Notes under the pieces: generated by a model
What the model saw: only the letters and a program-made list of their open reading frames with translations
Database searches by the model: none
What the model was told of the DNA's origin: nothing
Translations under genes and position numbers: made by a program
NCBI RefSeq assembly: GCF_013184525.1
Contig: NZ_JAAOIZ010000001.1
Location: forward strand, 682,001 to 746,000
Direction: 5' to 3'
Source of the DNA: Chryseobacterium sp. LAM-KRS1
Lineage (GTDB): Bacteria > Bacteroidota > Bacteroidia > Flavobacteriales > Weeksellaceae
Length of the DNA: 64,000 nt
Shown: positions 42,884 to 52,491 of the stretch, piece by piece
Layout of the letters: each line of letters starts with the position of its first letter
How positions within the stretch are numbered: the first letter of the stretch is position 1

Positions 42884-44350
42884 ATGAAAAGTTACTTTTT
42901 ACTCATTCTTTGTATATTTTCTTCCTATGGATATGGCCAGGAAACAGCTTCAGCCATTGAAGCCATTATTAAAAGAGAAATGGCAGAACGCAAAATTCCC
43001 GGCCTACAAATCGCTGTAGTTAAGGAGGGTAAGGTGATAGTGAAAAGATCTTTCGGAGTTGCCAATGTACCGGATCAGGTTCCGGTTACAGATACGACTG
43101 TTTTTGCTATTAACTCCTGTACGAAAGTATTTACCGCTACCGCTATTATGCAGCTGGCTGAGCAAGGCAAAGTTGATTTGTCTGCACCCGTGTCCCGGTA
43201 TCTGGATGATCTTCCGGAACAATGGCAGAAAGTGACCATAGAACAAATGATGACTCATATTTCAGGTTTTCCTGAGATACTCAAGTTATTTGATCCGGCT
43301 ACCGGTGATACATCGAAAACTGAAAAAGAAATCTGGGACGAACTTAAGGGATTGCCTATGGAATTCAAGACAGGTGAGCAGTTTAGCTACAATCAAACGA
43401 ACTATTATCTACTGGGAAAGATTATAAACAAACTGAGTGGGAAGTCTTTTGATCAGTTTTTTAAAGAGGAACAGTTTCAAAAAGTCGGAATGCCGCATAC
43501 ATTATTTGGAGATTCCAAGGATGTTATTCCTCACTTTGCACCCACTTACCGTTACAGGAATATGACCGAAGGAGAAAATGGGAATCGGCAAAAGCTAGTC
43601 AACGACTATTTTATATTTCCTCCCTATAGCAGAACCGGAGCTGGGCTGAACAGTACGGCTGAGGATCTGGCCATGTGGATCATTGCGCTGCAGAGTGGAA
43701 AGCTTTTGAAGACAGAAGAATCTCTGCAGAGAATGTGGAAACCTATAAAAATGAACAATGGAAGTCAGACTATGTGGTCTCCCGGTTGGGGATTGACGAA
43801 ATTCAGGACAAAACACAAGGCTATCGGAATGTCAGGAGGAGGAAGATCTGCATTTTTGGTATATCCGGATGATCATCTTGCCATTATTGTGCTCACAAAT
43901 TTAGCAGGAAGTTATCCTGAAGAATTTCTGGAAGAGCTTGCCGGAGTATATTATCCGGAAATTATTAAATCTGATCCGCTTACTTATCTTAGACTTCATC
44001 TAAAAAAGATTGGTTTTGATAAGGCAATAGAACTGGTTAATTCGGAAAAGAAAAAGAATCCGGATTTCAAGCCTCAGGAAGCTGAACTTAATAATTGGGG
44101 GTATCGGATGATGTCTGAAAATGATATTAAAAATGCTTCCGAAATTTTTAAACTGAATGTTTATTTGTTTCCCAATAGCTGGAATGCGTACGATAGTTAC
44201 GGAGAAGCATTATTAAAGTTAGGAAATAAAAGTCAGGCTGCCATAATGTACCGGAAATCAATAGACCTGAATCCTGATAATGAATATGGAAAAAAAATCC
44301 TCAATGAGATCCTTACAGCAAATGGGTCCACAAATTCATCGGTTAAATAA
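42884..44350 (+). CDS. Secreted serine beta-lactamase-fold hydrolase with C-terminal TPR
   Basis: The ATG at 42884 (MKSYFLLI) opens a signal peptide ending GYGQ. The upstream ATG at 42827 lies in the terminator and is rejected. The 488-residue protein has the SxxK motif SCTK (78-81) and the second motif as YNQ (169-171), where class C enzymes have YxN. A GMSGGGRS motif stands in the KTG position. The last 90 residues form TPR-like helices (NAYDSYGEALLKLGNKSQAAIMYRKS). It is probably an esterase, D-aminopeptidase or other penicillin-binding-like hydrolase in the periplasm rather than a true beta-lactamase. Confidence 0.88.
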   Translation: MKSYFLLILCIFSSYGYGQETASAIEAIIKREMAERKIPGLQIAVVKEGKVIVKRSFGVANVPDQVPVTDTTVFAINSCTKVFTATAIMQLAEQGKVDLSAPVSRYLDDLPEQWQKVTIEQMMTHISGFPEILKLFDPATGDTSKTEKEIWDELKGLPMEFKTGEQFSYNQTNYYLLGKIINKLSGKSFDQFFKEEQFQKVGMPHTLFGDSKDVIPHFAPTYRYRNMTEGENGNRQKLVNDYFIFPPYSRTGAGLNSTAEDLAMWIIALQSGKLLKTEESLQRMWKPIKMNNGSQTMWSPGWGLTKFRTKHKAIGMSGGGRSAFLVYPDDHLAIIVLTNLAGSYPEEFLEELAGVYYPEIIKSDPLTYLRLHLKKIGFDKAIELVNSEKKKNPDFKPQEAELNNWGYRMMSENDIKNASEIFKLNVYLFPNSWNAYDSYGEALLKLGNKSQAAIMYRKSIDLNPDNEYGKKILNEILTANGSTNSSVK

Positions 44351-44430
44351 TGAGAATCGTAAAATGAAAAAATGATTTCAGGTATTGATCTTGGATTTTT
44401 TTCAACAGGAAATAACAAGTAAGTATAACA

Positions 44431-44461
44431 AAATCCGGCCCTGTGAAACAGGACCGGATTT
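44431..44461. terminator. Bidirectional terminator between convergent genes
   Basis: aaatccggccctgt and acaggaccggattt form a 14-bp stem with one G-U pair and a GAA loop, with A- and T-rich flanks, between the beta-lactamase-fold gene and the convergent sigma-factor gene. Confidence 0.85.
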
Positions 44462-44482
44462 TTATATCAGATTTAAATGATT

Positions 44483-45109
44483 TTAAGAATACAGATTGGG
44501 CATCATTTCCATAAGAATCAGAAGGGAAACAAGTTTTTTGGAAGATTCATAATTGGGATTAAGCTTTTCCCGGATTTCATTCAGGGTTTTACTTAAATTA
44601 TTACTCACCGTTTTATTGCTTAAATTAAGGGCTTCAGCAGTTTCTACCACAGACATGTTCTGGCGGATTCTAAGGTCATATACTTTTTGTTCAGTGGGAG
44701 TAAGTTGGGAAATCACTTCATCGATCATAGCAAACAGTTCCGTAATATCATTTTCCTCCAGTATTTCCGCATATTCCGCGTCTGTGATTTCGGCTAAGAA
44801 ATCTTCGCTTTCATCTACATATACTTCCTGGATCTTCCTGATGCTTGCATAATAGTCCAAAATACGGTAATGGATGAAACGAAATAAATAACCTTTGGCA
44901 CTTTCCTCCTCATCTGTCTGTACAAACTCCGGATTTTCCAGAATCCTGATCCACAGGTTCTGCAACAGCTCTTCAGTAGCATCCCTGTCCTTTGTCCGTG
45001 TGAAGATCATTGTATAGAAACTATCCCAATATCTTTCATACAATATCGCAAAAGCAGGCCGGTCGCCCGATTTTATTTTTTTTAATAAAGTATAGTCTGT
45101 AGGTTTCAT
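44483..45109 (-). CDS. ECF-type RNA polymerase sigma factor (FecI-like)
   Basis: The 208-residue protein has region 2 (DRPAFAILYERYWDSFYTMIFTRTKDRDATEELLQNLWIRIL, about 16-57) and region 4 (QLTPTEQKVYDLRIRQNMSVVETAEALNLSNKTVSNNLSKTLNEIRE, about 136-182), with no region 1 or 3. A Leu-rich tail (KKLVSLLILMEMM) follows. It is divergent from the FecR anti-sigma gene with a 270-nt spacer. The three-part FecI-FecR-TonB receptor set predicts that outer-membrane ligand binding releases this sigma factor to transcribe the downstream receptor operon. Confidence 0.93.
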   Translation of the reverse strand: MKPTDYTLLKKIKSGDRPAFAILYERYWDSFYTMIFTRTKDRDATEELLQNLWIRILENPEFVQTDEEESAKGYLFRFIHYRILDYYASIRKIQEVYVDESEDFLAEITDAEYAEILEENDITELFAMIDEVISQLTPTEQKVYDLRIRQNMSVVETAEALNLSNKTVSNNLSKTLNEIREKLNPNYESSKKLVSLLILMEMMPNLYS

Positions 45110-45379
45110 AATGTCTGTTACAAATTTACCTAAACTAATATTAATGTTTTGTGAATTATATAACCTATAAGATTAAATATTTCTGAAAATATTTTCATTT
45201 TTCCACCTATAATGTATCGAATTGTTCATAAAGCAAGTGTTTTTGTTGAAAAAACAAACGCGATATTAAGGAAATGTTAAATAGGGTTTGGGAAGTTTGT
45301 CTTTTTGCCCAGTATTATAAGTGAGGGTATTGATTAGAATTAATACAAAAATATAAAACTAATACAACAACATTATACA

Positions 45380-46327
45380 GTGAAGAAATTGAAATACAGC
45401 AAGGCACAGACATTTGTTTTTAAGTTATGGAGCAGGGAAGTGTCTGGTGATGAGATCTCAGAGAAAGAATCGGTGATCCTTGAACTATGGAAAAATGAAG
45501 CTATTAAAGATTTGGATAAAAAACATATTCAGGAGTCTAAGCTAAAAGTATTGGCCGGTCTTGAGTCTTATTTTAAACAATCTCATAAGGCGAATATATT
45601 TTCTCTTAAGAAAAATATGTACAGGGCTGCCGCTGTATTGCTTCTGCTGTTTAGTCTTACAGGTTTCCTGGGGTATATGTTTTTTATAAAGCCGGATGTA
45701 TATGTTGCGATCAATGACAATCAAACGATAAAACTTCAGGACGGATCTTTAGTAATGCTTTTACCGGGTGCAAAGCTTACTGTCGAAAAATCTTTTCCCG
45801 CTGATACCAGAGTGGTGGATTTGCAGGGTGATGCTGTATTTAAAGTAGCTAAATCTAAAAAACATCCATTCATAGTTCGTGCGGATGGCTTCAGCACAAG
45901 GGTAATGGGAACGGTATTTAAGGTAATGCAGCGGGGAGAACGCAAGACCGTGGAACTTTATGAAGGTAAAGTGGCTGTTTCTTCACCCGGAACTGCAGTT
46001 TCTTACCTGACTCCAAACCAAAGGTGGACAAATTTTGGAATGGCCCATACTGCTGCTGTGATAAATGAAAAAATAAATAAGCAATCGGGAAAAAAGACTT
46101 CAGTACTAATGACACTGACTTTCAATGATGTTTCGTTTAGGAGCATCATGGAAATACTATATAAAAATTATGGAATAAGTATCAGATATCCGGAAGAAAT
46201 AGCAGAAAAAAAAATTACTGCTGACCTTACCGGCAGCAACTGGGATGAAAATGTAGAAGCATTGGCATTTATCACAGGGCTTGAGGTACAAAAAGAAAAC
46301 AATACCACTTACATATTAAAAAAATAG
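45380..46327 (+). CDS. FecR-family anti-sigma factor
   Basis: The 315-residue protein starts at GTG 45380 (MKKLKYSK). It has a cytoplasmic sigma-binding N-terminus (1-75), one membrane helix (about 77-98; AAAVLLLLFSLTGFLGYMF) and a periplasmic FecR domain (about 115-215; IKLQDGSLVMLLPGAKLTV, FIVRADGFSTRVMGTVFKV). The C-terminal STN-like domain (DUF4974) is seen as LTFNDVSFRSIMEILYKNYGISIRY. It receives the signal from the STN domain of the TonB receptor encoded next (36 nt away) and controls the divergent ECF sigma factor. Confidence 0.93.
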   Translation: MKKLKYSKAQTFVFKLWSREVSGDEISEKESVILELWKNEAIKDLDKKHIQESKLKVLAGLESYFKQSHKANIFSLKKNMYRAAAVLLLLFSLTGFLGYMFFIKPDVYVAINDNQTIKLQDGSLVMLLPGAKLTVEKSFPADTRVVDLQGDAVFKVAKSKKHPFIVRADGFSTRVMGTVFKVMQRGERKTVELYEGKVAVSSPGTAVSYLTPNQRWTNFGMAHTAAVINEKINKQSGKKTSVLMTLTFNDVSFRSIMEILYKNYGISIRYPEEIAEKKITADLTGSNWDENVEALAFITGLEVQKENNTTYILKK

Positions 46328-46363
46328 CAACCGGATTAATTTAGATAGAGTTTACGAAGAATT

Positions 46364-49300
46364 ATGAGTCAGTCAATAATGAAAAGTGGTGTTAAAAACA
46401 TGAGAAATTTGAAATGCAGTCTTACGGTAGCGGTGATCTTTTTTGCCACGACAGTAGACGCGCAGGAGTTAACGATGAAAGTGTCCTTTTCTGCCCCGAC
46501 CGGAAAGCCTTTGATCAATACATTGGAAGAATTTGCAGATAAAACAAGAATGCGTCTGGTCTATTCAAAAGCGGACATAAATGATCTTAAAGTGAGAGAG
46601 GTAAAATGTGATAACCTTCCTGTGAATGATTGCCTGAAAAATATTACAGACAATCTTCCTGTTGCAGTACGGCAGAGGGGAGAACTGATCTCAGTAAAAT
46701 ATCAGGGCCAGAATACTTCCATATCCTCTGTCCGGGGAAACGGAAGGCTTACAGGAAAAATTGTAGATGAGGTAGGAAATCCCATTGTAAAAGCAGAAGT
46801 AAGTGTAGCAGGTAAAACGGCAGCAACGGATAACAACGGGGACTTTAGTATCAGCATTCCTGCCGGAGTTTATACCCTTAGTGTAAAGGCTTCGGGATTC
46901 AGCTCATTAAGGGTGGAGAAACTGCAAATCAGTAATGACGATATCAGTACTGTTTCTTTTGCCATGAAGCATATTTCTTCCGATAAAGAAATGAATATTA
47001 AGGAAGTGGTGCTTAAAGGAACACGTAAAGCGGATACCCAGGCAGGACTTCTGGCTCAGCAAAAGAAAGCCGCACAGATGAGTGACGGGATTTCTGCTGA
47101 ACAGATTTCAAAAACACCCGACAATGATGTAGGAGGAACATTAAAAAGAGTAACCGGGGTAACCACGATTGATAATAAATATGTAGTGGTCCGCTCCATG
47201 GGGGAGCGTTGGAATACCGCTGCTATGGATGGAATCAATTTGCCTAGTACAGAAGCTTATAACCAGAATTTTTCATTTGATATCATCCCCACGGCCATGG
47301 TGGAAAGCGTGGTGATCAGCAAGACGGCCACTCCGGATATGAATGCAAGTTTTGCTGGAGGATATGTGGAGGTGAGAACGAAAGATATTCCGAACGAAAA
47401 TTTTACCACGGTAAATCTGGGAACTTCATATAATGACGTTTCTACGTTCAAAGAGTTTTTATCAAAGAAAAGAGGAAAATATGATTATTGGGGATATGAT
47501 GATGGAACCAGGGATTTCCCTAAAGGTTTAGAAGCCATGGATTGGAATAATCCGTTGTTTTTTGAACAATCCAAAAGGTTTACCAATGATAATTTTACCA
47601 ATTATGCTACCAAAGCAGATCTGAATTCCAATATGCAGATTGCTTTGGGAAGAAATTACAGACTGAAAAATAATAATAAATGGGGATTTGCTGCTGCGAT
47701 TACCACCAGAAATGAACAGAATAAACTGGATATTGAAAATACAGCCAGAGGTGGCTGGCTGGATAATGTAGGAGGAGTCAATAATAACTGGGAACAATTG
47801 GGAATAGCACCGGTCAATACCTTTAATTTCAGGAATCAAGGTGCCTCGTACAGCTATAACTCCACTATCGGTGCCATGTTGAATCTGGGATTACAGCTTG
47901 GGAAAAACAGGATTTCATTCCGCAACTCCTATACTCATATTTATGATCAGACTCTGACAAGGATTACGGGATGGAATGAATATACAGGCGGAAACGGGGA
48001 TGCCTCGGATGCTTATAACTATTTTTACCATGGGATCGTTCCTCCTAACACAGACCTTAAATTTTTAGATAAGCCTATAACAGAAACTACGGATTATCCG
48101 GTTTATCAGACTTTATTACAGAACAAGCTGGAAGGGAACCATAAAATAGGAAATAAAGAAATCAGCTGGTTTGCAGCAAGAACTGGTGTCACTTCCGATA
48201 CAAAAGATTATACACAGTATCAGACCAATTATAATTTTATCGGCAACGAAATTTTGAGTTATAACCAGATCTATAATTCCGGGAATAATTTCGCCAGGGG
48301 ATATATTGCAAATAAGGAAACGGATTATAATTATGGAGCTGCCTTTAAATGGAGTATGGATGCCGGAAATTTTAAAAATGATATTAAGGTGGGGTATGCA
48401 GGGGCCTCAAAAAGCAATACCAACCAGCAACAGAAGTTTTTCCTGAGGGTAGATGAAAACCGCGATGTTCCGAATAGTGAAAAGAATATGCTGATCATGT
48501 ATGGAGCACTTTCAGGATGGTTTGACGGATCTCATTATGTACCCGGAGGAATCGGGTGGCAAACCAAAGCATTGTATAAAAATGATAAATATGAAGGGAA
48601 AGTTTCCCAGCACGCACCTTTCATCATGTTTGATAATCGTTGGAAAAATAAGCTGAGGCTGGTATGGGGAGTACGGGCAGAATATTTTAAGTATGATCTT
48701 ATTTCTCAGCAACAGGATCCGAATGATCCTAAAAGCGTTACCAAAGAACCGATTGAAGAAAAGCCATGGCAGTGGATGCCATCAGCCAATTTTACGTACA
48801 GTCCTTCCAACAGTATCAATGTAAGGCTGGCTTATAACAGGTCTGTCATTCGTCCTCAGTTTAATGAAAGAACAGGGTTACCTTATTTTGATCCTGTGGC
48901 GAACGGACTTATTTACAATACGGAAATGACATCAGCAGTCATTAATAATTACGATTTTAAGTTTGAATGGTTTCCGGGTCTTGGAGAAATTATATCTGCA
49001 GGTCTGTATTATAAAAATATCGACAGACCGATAGAGCGTGAAGGTTATATTTCCAGTGAGGGGAACCTCTTCCTTTATAACGGAAACTCTAAAAATGCAA
49101 AGCTGAAAGGATTTGAAGTAGAGGTAAGAAAGAGCCTTGGCTTTATCAGACCCGAAAGCTTCCTGAAAGATCTTTTTATCAGCGGAAATTTCACGTATAA
49201 CGATACTAAGGTTATAGCTTTTAAAGACCGGTATAAAACTCAGGATACCGATGACACTTATGAAGTAGATCGTCCCCTTTACGGGCAGACACCGTATGCC

Positions 49301-49702
49301 TATAATCTGGGGCTGCTGTACAATGGAGATCGTTTAGGACTTAGTTTCCTGTACAATGCTAAAGGAGATCAGTACGTTACAGTGGGCTATGCATACATTG
49401 GAGAAGAGATCCAGCGTCCTTATGCTGTAGCGGATGCACAGATTTCCTATAAGCTGTTGAAAGATAAGAATCTGGAAATCAAATTGAATGTCAGAAACCT
49501 GTTCAACAGAGTAAGGGAGTATTATAATAATTTCAATTCTTACTCAGTATCTAAAGGAAACGGAAGTTCTTTTGATACCCAGCGAGAATCTTTAGGGCTT
49601 TTACCGGGAGCAACGGATAAATATGATAAAGGAATTGATAAAATATTATTCCGGGCTTACAATGGTAGACAGTTCGGTTTATCAGTAAGTTATAGTTTTT
49701 AA
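46364..49702 (+). CDS. STN-type TonB-dependent receptor (signal-transducing)
   Basis: The 1112-residue protein may start at 46364 or at a later Met (46397, MRNLKCSL). Its signal peptide ends TTVDAQ. An STN domain (about 45-110; LINTLEEFADKTRMRLVYSKADI) contacts FecR, followed by a carboxypeptidase-like domain (about 128-200), a plug (about 215-345; DNDVGGTLKRVTGVT, TPDMNASFAGGYVEVRTKDI) and a barrel ending FGLSVSYSF. It belongs to the Oar/large-ligand style rather than typical siderophore receptors. With the ECF sigma and FecR it forms a trans-envelope signalling receptor. The lipoprotein and protease genes downstream suggest a peptide or protein ligand, but this is inference. Confidence 0.94.
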   Translation: MSQSIMKSGVKNMRNLKCSLTVAVIFFATTVDAQELTMKVSFSAPTGKPLINTLEEFADKTRMRLVYSKADINDLKVREVKCDNLPVNDCLKNITDNLPVAVRQRGELISVKYQGQNTSISSVRGNGRLTGKIVDEVGNPIVKAEVSVAGKTAATDNNGDFSISIPAGVYTLSVKASGFSSLRVEKLQISNDDISTVSFAMKHISSDKEMNIKEVVLKGTRKADTQAGLLAQQKKAAQMSDGISAEQISKTPDNDVGGTLKRVTGVTTIDNKYVVVRSMGERWNTAAMDGINLPSTEAYNQNFSFDIIPTAMVESVVISKTATPDMNASFAGGYVEVRTKDIPNENFTTVNLGTSYNDVSTFKEFLSKKRGKYDYWGYDDGTRDFPKGLEAMDWNNPLFFEQSKRFTNDNFTNYATKADLNSNMQIALGRNYRLKNNNKWGFAAAITTRNEQNKLDIENTARGGWLDNVGGVNNNWEQLGIAPVNTFNFRNQGASYSYNSTIGAMLNLGLQLGKNRISFRNSYTHIYDQTLTRITGWNEYTGGNGDASDAYNYFYHGIVPPNTDLKFLDKPITETTDYPVYQTLLQNKLEGNHKIGNKEISWFAARTGVTSDTKDYTQYQTNYNFIGNEILSYNQIYNSGNNFARGYIANKETDYNYGAAFKWSMDAGNFKNDIKVGYAGASKSNTNQQQKFFLRVDENRDVPNSEKNMLIMYGALSGWFDGSHYVPGGIGWQTKALYKNDKYEGKVSQHAPFIMFDNRWKNKLRLVWGVRAEYFKYDLISQQQDPNDPKSVTKEPIEEKPWQWMPSANFTYSPSNSINVRLAYNRSVIRPQFNERTGLPYFDPVANGLIYNTEMTSAVINNYDFKFEWFPGLGEIISAGLYYKNIDRPIEREGYISSEGNLFLYNGNSKNAKLKGFEVEVRKSLGFIRPESFLKDLFISGNFTYNDTKVIAFKDRYKTQDTDDTYEVDRPLYGQTPYAYNLGLLYNGDRLGLSFLYNAKGDQYVTVGYAYIGEEIQRPYAVADAQISYKLLKDKNLEIKLNVRNLFNRVREYYNNFNSYSVSKGNGSSFDTQRESLGLLPGATDKYDKGIDKILFRAYNGRQFGLSVSYSF

Positions 49703-50017
49703 ATATAAAAGAACCTTTAACAAAAGTATATATGAGATCTTATAAGCCATGTCACAGGTTCCCATAGCCTGAAATCTGAATCGATAGATCTGTTGATGCG
49801 CACATCAGTGAACTTTCAGTCAAAAAATGGAAATACCGGATTTCCCCGTACGGTAGGATTTTAAGGGGAAGCTTTATTCACTTGCACCCTGGGTGAAATG
49901 GAGTTTTAAAAACAATGTGTAACCAAATCACGGAGATAAAGGTGAATATCCCGTAAACAGGAATCATCCGGACCAAAAAACAAAATAACCGGATCCATAT
50001 TTCTAAATTTTACAACA
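49703..50017. other. Long leader/intergenic region before the abundant lipoprotein gene
   Basis: The 315 bases hold no supported gene. A CACCC-t-GGGTG palindrome (about 49887-49897) and other weak dyads (for example ccgtacgg) are present. It may contain a separate promoter or an mRNA leader or processing region that raises expression of the following gene relative to the receptor. No -33/-7 pair was identified. Confidence 0.45.
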
Positions 50018-51334
50018 ATGAGAAAATTAACTTTAATCGCTGTAACAGCTTTATCTTTAACAGCTTGTCGTGAGAATGATTCTTTATCAGATTCTTCTAA
50101 ATTTGAAATGCAATCTGCTTCTGCAGAATATTTAACTGCTTCTGCACTTCCTGTGACTACAGTAAGTGGTGCTATTACTACCAATACTACATGGAGTGGA
50201 GTGGTTGAAATTGATGGAATCGTAACTGTTAAAGGTGGAGCTACTTTGACTATCCAGCCAGGTACTTTCATTAAAGCTAAACCCAATACAACAAATACAC
50301 CTACAGGAGTTTTGGTTATTGCTAAAACTGGGAAAATAAACGCTACAGGAACTGCTTCTCAGCCGATCATCTTTACAAGCTACAGATTATTGGACGGAGA
50401 TGAAGATACTACAGCAACTCCAGGTGATTTCGGAGGGGTTATCATGTTGGGAGATGCTCCTACAAACAAGCCTACAACTACTGTTATCGAAGGGTTAACA
50501 GGTGCAGATTACCAATATGGAGGTACGAATGCCGCTCATAATGGGGGAACTATTAAATATGCACGTATCGAATTCGGTGGATTCGACCTTTTCGCTCCTA
50601 ACTCAGGAAACGAAATCAACGGATTAACATTAGGTGGAGTAGGTAACGGAACTACACTAGACCACATCCAGGTATCTTATGGTAAAGATGATTCTTTTGA
50701 ATTCTTCGGAGGTACTGTAAACGCTTCAAACCTTGTATCTTTCGCTCCGGACGATGATAACTTCGATTTTGACTTCGGATATACAGGAACAATTACTTGT
50801 GCATTAGCTTTAGCTGATTACAACTCAACGCACAGTCAAAGTGGTGGAGTTTCTGATACGAACGGTATCGAGCTTGATAACGATGGAACAGGTTCTACTG
50901 CTTCTCCATTTACCCGTCCTACAGTTAAAAATCTTACAATTGTTGGTGCTAAAAGCCCATTAAAAGGTGGATTATATGAAAATGCCATCCACGTAAGAAG
51001 AAACGGTAAATTGAATTTAGATAATGCTACTGTTACAGGTTATCCTATCGGAATTTTATTGGAAACTCAGAGCAGTGCTCCGGTAAATCTTGCAGACCTT
51101 AGCTTTACAGGAGTACAGGCACATGGATTTACATTCGCTACTGCTTCTAAGATCGGTACTACCACTGCTGCTCTTACTATTCCTGGAGTAACTACTTCTA
51201 CAAGTAATCCTGCTAACCTTTGGGGAATGTCTCAGCCATTCTTTAACGAGGCTACAGCATGGAACGTTTCTCCAAGAAACTGTGGAGATTTCCAGGGTAC
51301 ATGGACAAAATATAATTTCTCAATTGTACAATAA
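50018..51334 (+). CDS. Surface lipoprotein with beta-helix-like repeats
   Basis: The 438-residue protein has a clear lipobox (LSLTAC, Cys17). The body is Gly/Thr/Ala/Asn-rich with repeating short strands (VEIDGIVTVKGGATLTIQPG, GVLVIAKTGKINATGTA, GTIKYARIEFGG, KLNLDNATVTGYPIGI), suggesting a right-handed parallel beta-helix. No catalytic residues were recognised. Codon choice is unlike its neighbours (mostly GCT/ACT/ACA/GGA/TCT), a pattern of highly expressed genes, and a terminator follows at 51344. It is probably the abundant surface partner of the TonB receptor upstream. Confidence 0.78.
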   Translation: MRKLTLIAVTALSLTACRENDSLSDSSKFEMQSASAEYLTASALPVTTVSGAITTNTTWSGVVEIDGIVTVKGGATLTIQPGTFIKAKPNTTNTPTGVLVIAKTGKINATGTASQPIIFTSYRLLDGDEDTTATPGDFGGVIMLGDAPTNKPTTTVIEGLTGADYQYGGTNAAHNGGTIKYARIEFGGFDLFAPNSGNEINGLTLGGVGNGTTLDHIQVSYGKDDSFEFFGGTVNASNLVSFAPDDDNFDFDFGYTGTITCALALADYNSTHSQSGGVSDTNGIELDNDGTGSTASPFTRPTVKNLTIVGAKSPLKGGLYENAIHVRRNGKLNLDNATVTGYPIGILLETQSSAPVNLADLSFTGVQAHGFTFATASKIGTTTAALTIPGVTTSTSNPANLWGMSQPFFNEATAWNVSPRNCGDFQGTWTKYNFSIVQ

Positions 51335-51343
51335 TTGATCAAC

Positions 51344-51375
51344 ATGGGGTGGCATTACCTGCCATCCCATTTTTT
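51344..51375 (+). terminator. Terminator or attenuator after the beta-helix lipoprotein gene
   Basis: atggggtggca and tgccatcccat form an 11-bp stem (one G-U) followed by T5. It would reduce read-through into the three downstream genes and keep the lipoprotein most abundant. Confidence 0.8.
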
Positions 51376-51399
51376 AATTCAACTTTAAAAATTCATAGA

Positions 51400-52323
51400 A
51401 TGAAAAAAGTAATTTTACTATCTGTTTTGGTTTTATCAAAATTAGTGTCTGCACAATATCCTGTATGGACTAATTCTTTTAATTCAACAAGTGATATGCA
51501 GGGATGGTCTTTCCATGATCTGAACGGAAACGGAAATGGATGGGTACAAGGACCGAACATCTACCATAACGGTACTTCTTTGGCTTATGGAGGGGCTGGT
51601 TCTCTTCGTTACTCAATCAGTAATGTTCCTTCCGGAAATGTGGCCGGTTTCACTACAGAAAATGACTGGGCCATTTCTCCGGAGATTGATCTCACTTCAT
51701 CTTCAGGAACGATTACATTAGCAGCATACATAGGACGTCAGAGAACAACACATCAGGTGGTAAAGAGATATCTGTACATCTATGTAAGTACTGCACAAAA
51801 GCCTGTCCCTGAATTATCGGATTTTCAGGCATTGGCAGTAGATGCAAACGGCAATAATGTTCCCAGCCCATATGTGATTGCAGCAGGAGGAACTGCTAAT
51901 CCTTTCCCATCGGACCTCAATCAGTTTGTTGAAAGCCTTGTTAATCTCTCTGCTTTTGCAGGAAAAAAAATCTACATCGGATTGTGGTCGAACAGATATG
52001 CGGCTGATGATACCAATGTACAGAATATCAACATCAACGAAATGGCGATCTATACTTCAGTTCTAAAAACACAGGATGTAAAAAAAGCAAAAGATCTTAC
52101 TATGGTGATGCAGAATCCCGTATCCTCATCACTGATGTTAAAACTTAATCCAGCCCTGAAAGAAAACAATGTTACTGTGACTGTTTTCAATATGGCCGGA
52201 CAATCTGTTATTACTACGCAGTACCGTAGAGAAATTAATGTTACGACTTTATCTTCCGGAAGCTATATCGCCGTGGTTTCGGATGGAGTGCTTTCTGAGA
52301 AAGTGAAATTTATCAAAAAATAA
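51400..52323 (+). CDS. Secreted protein with T9SS sorting domain
   Basis: The ATG at 51400 (MKKVILLS) opens a signal peptide ending VSAQ. The ATG at 51349 lies in the terminator and is rejected. The 307-residue protein has a jelly-roll-like N-terminal domain with WTNSFNSTSDMQGWSFHDLNGNGNGW and WAISPEIDL, typical of choice-of-anchor-J/cleaved-adhesin domains, and ends in a T9SS type-A sorting domain (MQNPVSSSLMLKLN ... VFNMAGQSVITTQ ... SGSYIAVVSDG). It is thus exported to the cell surface. It probably binds a ligand for the upstream receptor. No enzyme motif was seen. Confidence 0.85.
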   Translation: MKKVILLSVLVLSKLVSAQYPVWTNSFNSTSDMQGWSFHDLNGNGNGWVQGPNIYHNGTSLAYGGAGSLRYSISNVPSGNVAGFTTENDWAISPEIDLTSSSGTITLAAYIGRQRTTHQVVKRYLYIYVSTAQKPVPELSDFQALAVDANGNNVPSPYVIAAGGTANPFPSDLNQFVESLVNLSAFAGKKIYIGLWSNRYAADDTNVQNININEMAIYTSVLKTQDVKKAKDLTMVMQNPVSSSLMLKLNPALKENNVTVTVFNMAGQSVITTQYRREINVTTLSSGSYIAVVSDGVLSEKVKFIKK

Positions 52324-52443
52324 TGTTTTAGATGCAGGAAGGCAGTCTCTTATTTTCAATTTTTACAAATGCAAAATAATAACCATATCAAAACCATCAT
52401 CATAGGATATATGCCTTTCCTGCTTACTATAGAATTTAAAAGT

Positions 52444-52473
52444 ATTGCCCTCTGCATGCTAAGGGCAATATTT
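52444..52473 (+). terminator. Hairpin in the gap before the next lipoprotein gene
   Basis: attgccct and agggcaat form an 8-bp perfect stem with a 10-nt loop, followed by a short T-rich stretch. It is probably a weak terminator after the T9SS protein gene. Confidence 0.5.
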
Positions 52474-52491
52474 CTAAATCGAATTTTTATA

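Noticed and set aside
52369..52491. Long N-terminal extension of the lipoprotein at 52492
   Set aside because: It crosses a hairpin and would bury the lipoprotein signal; the ATG at 52492 or 52504 gives a normal lipobox.
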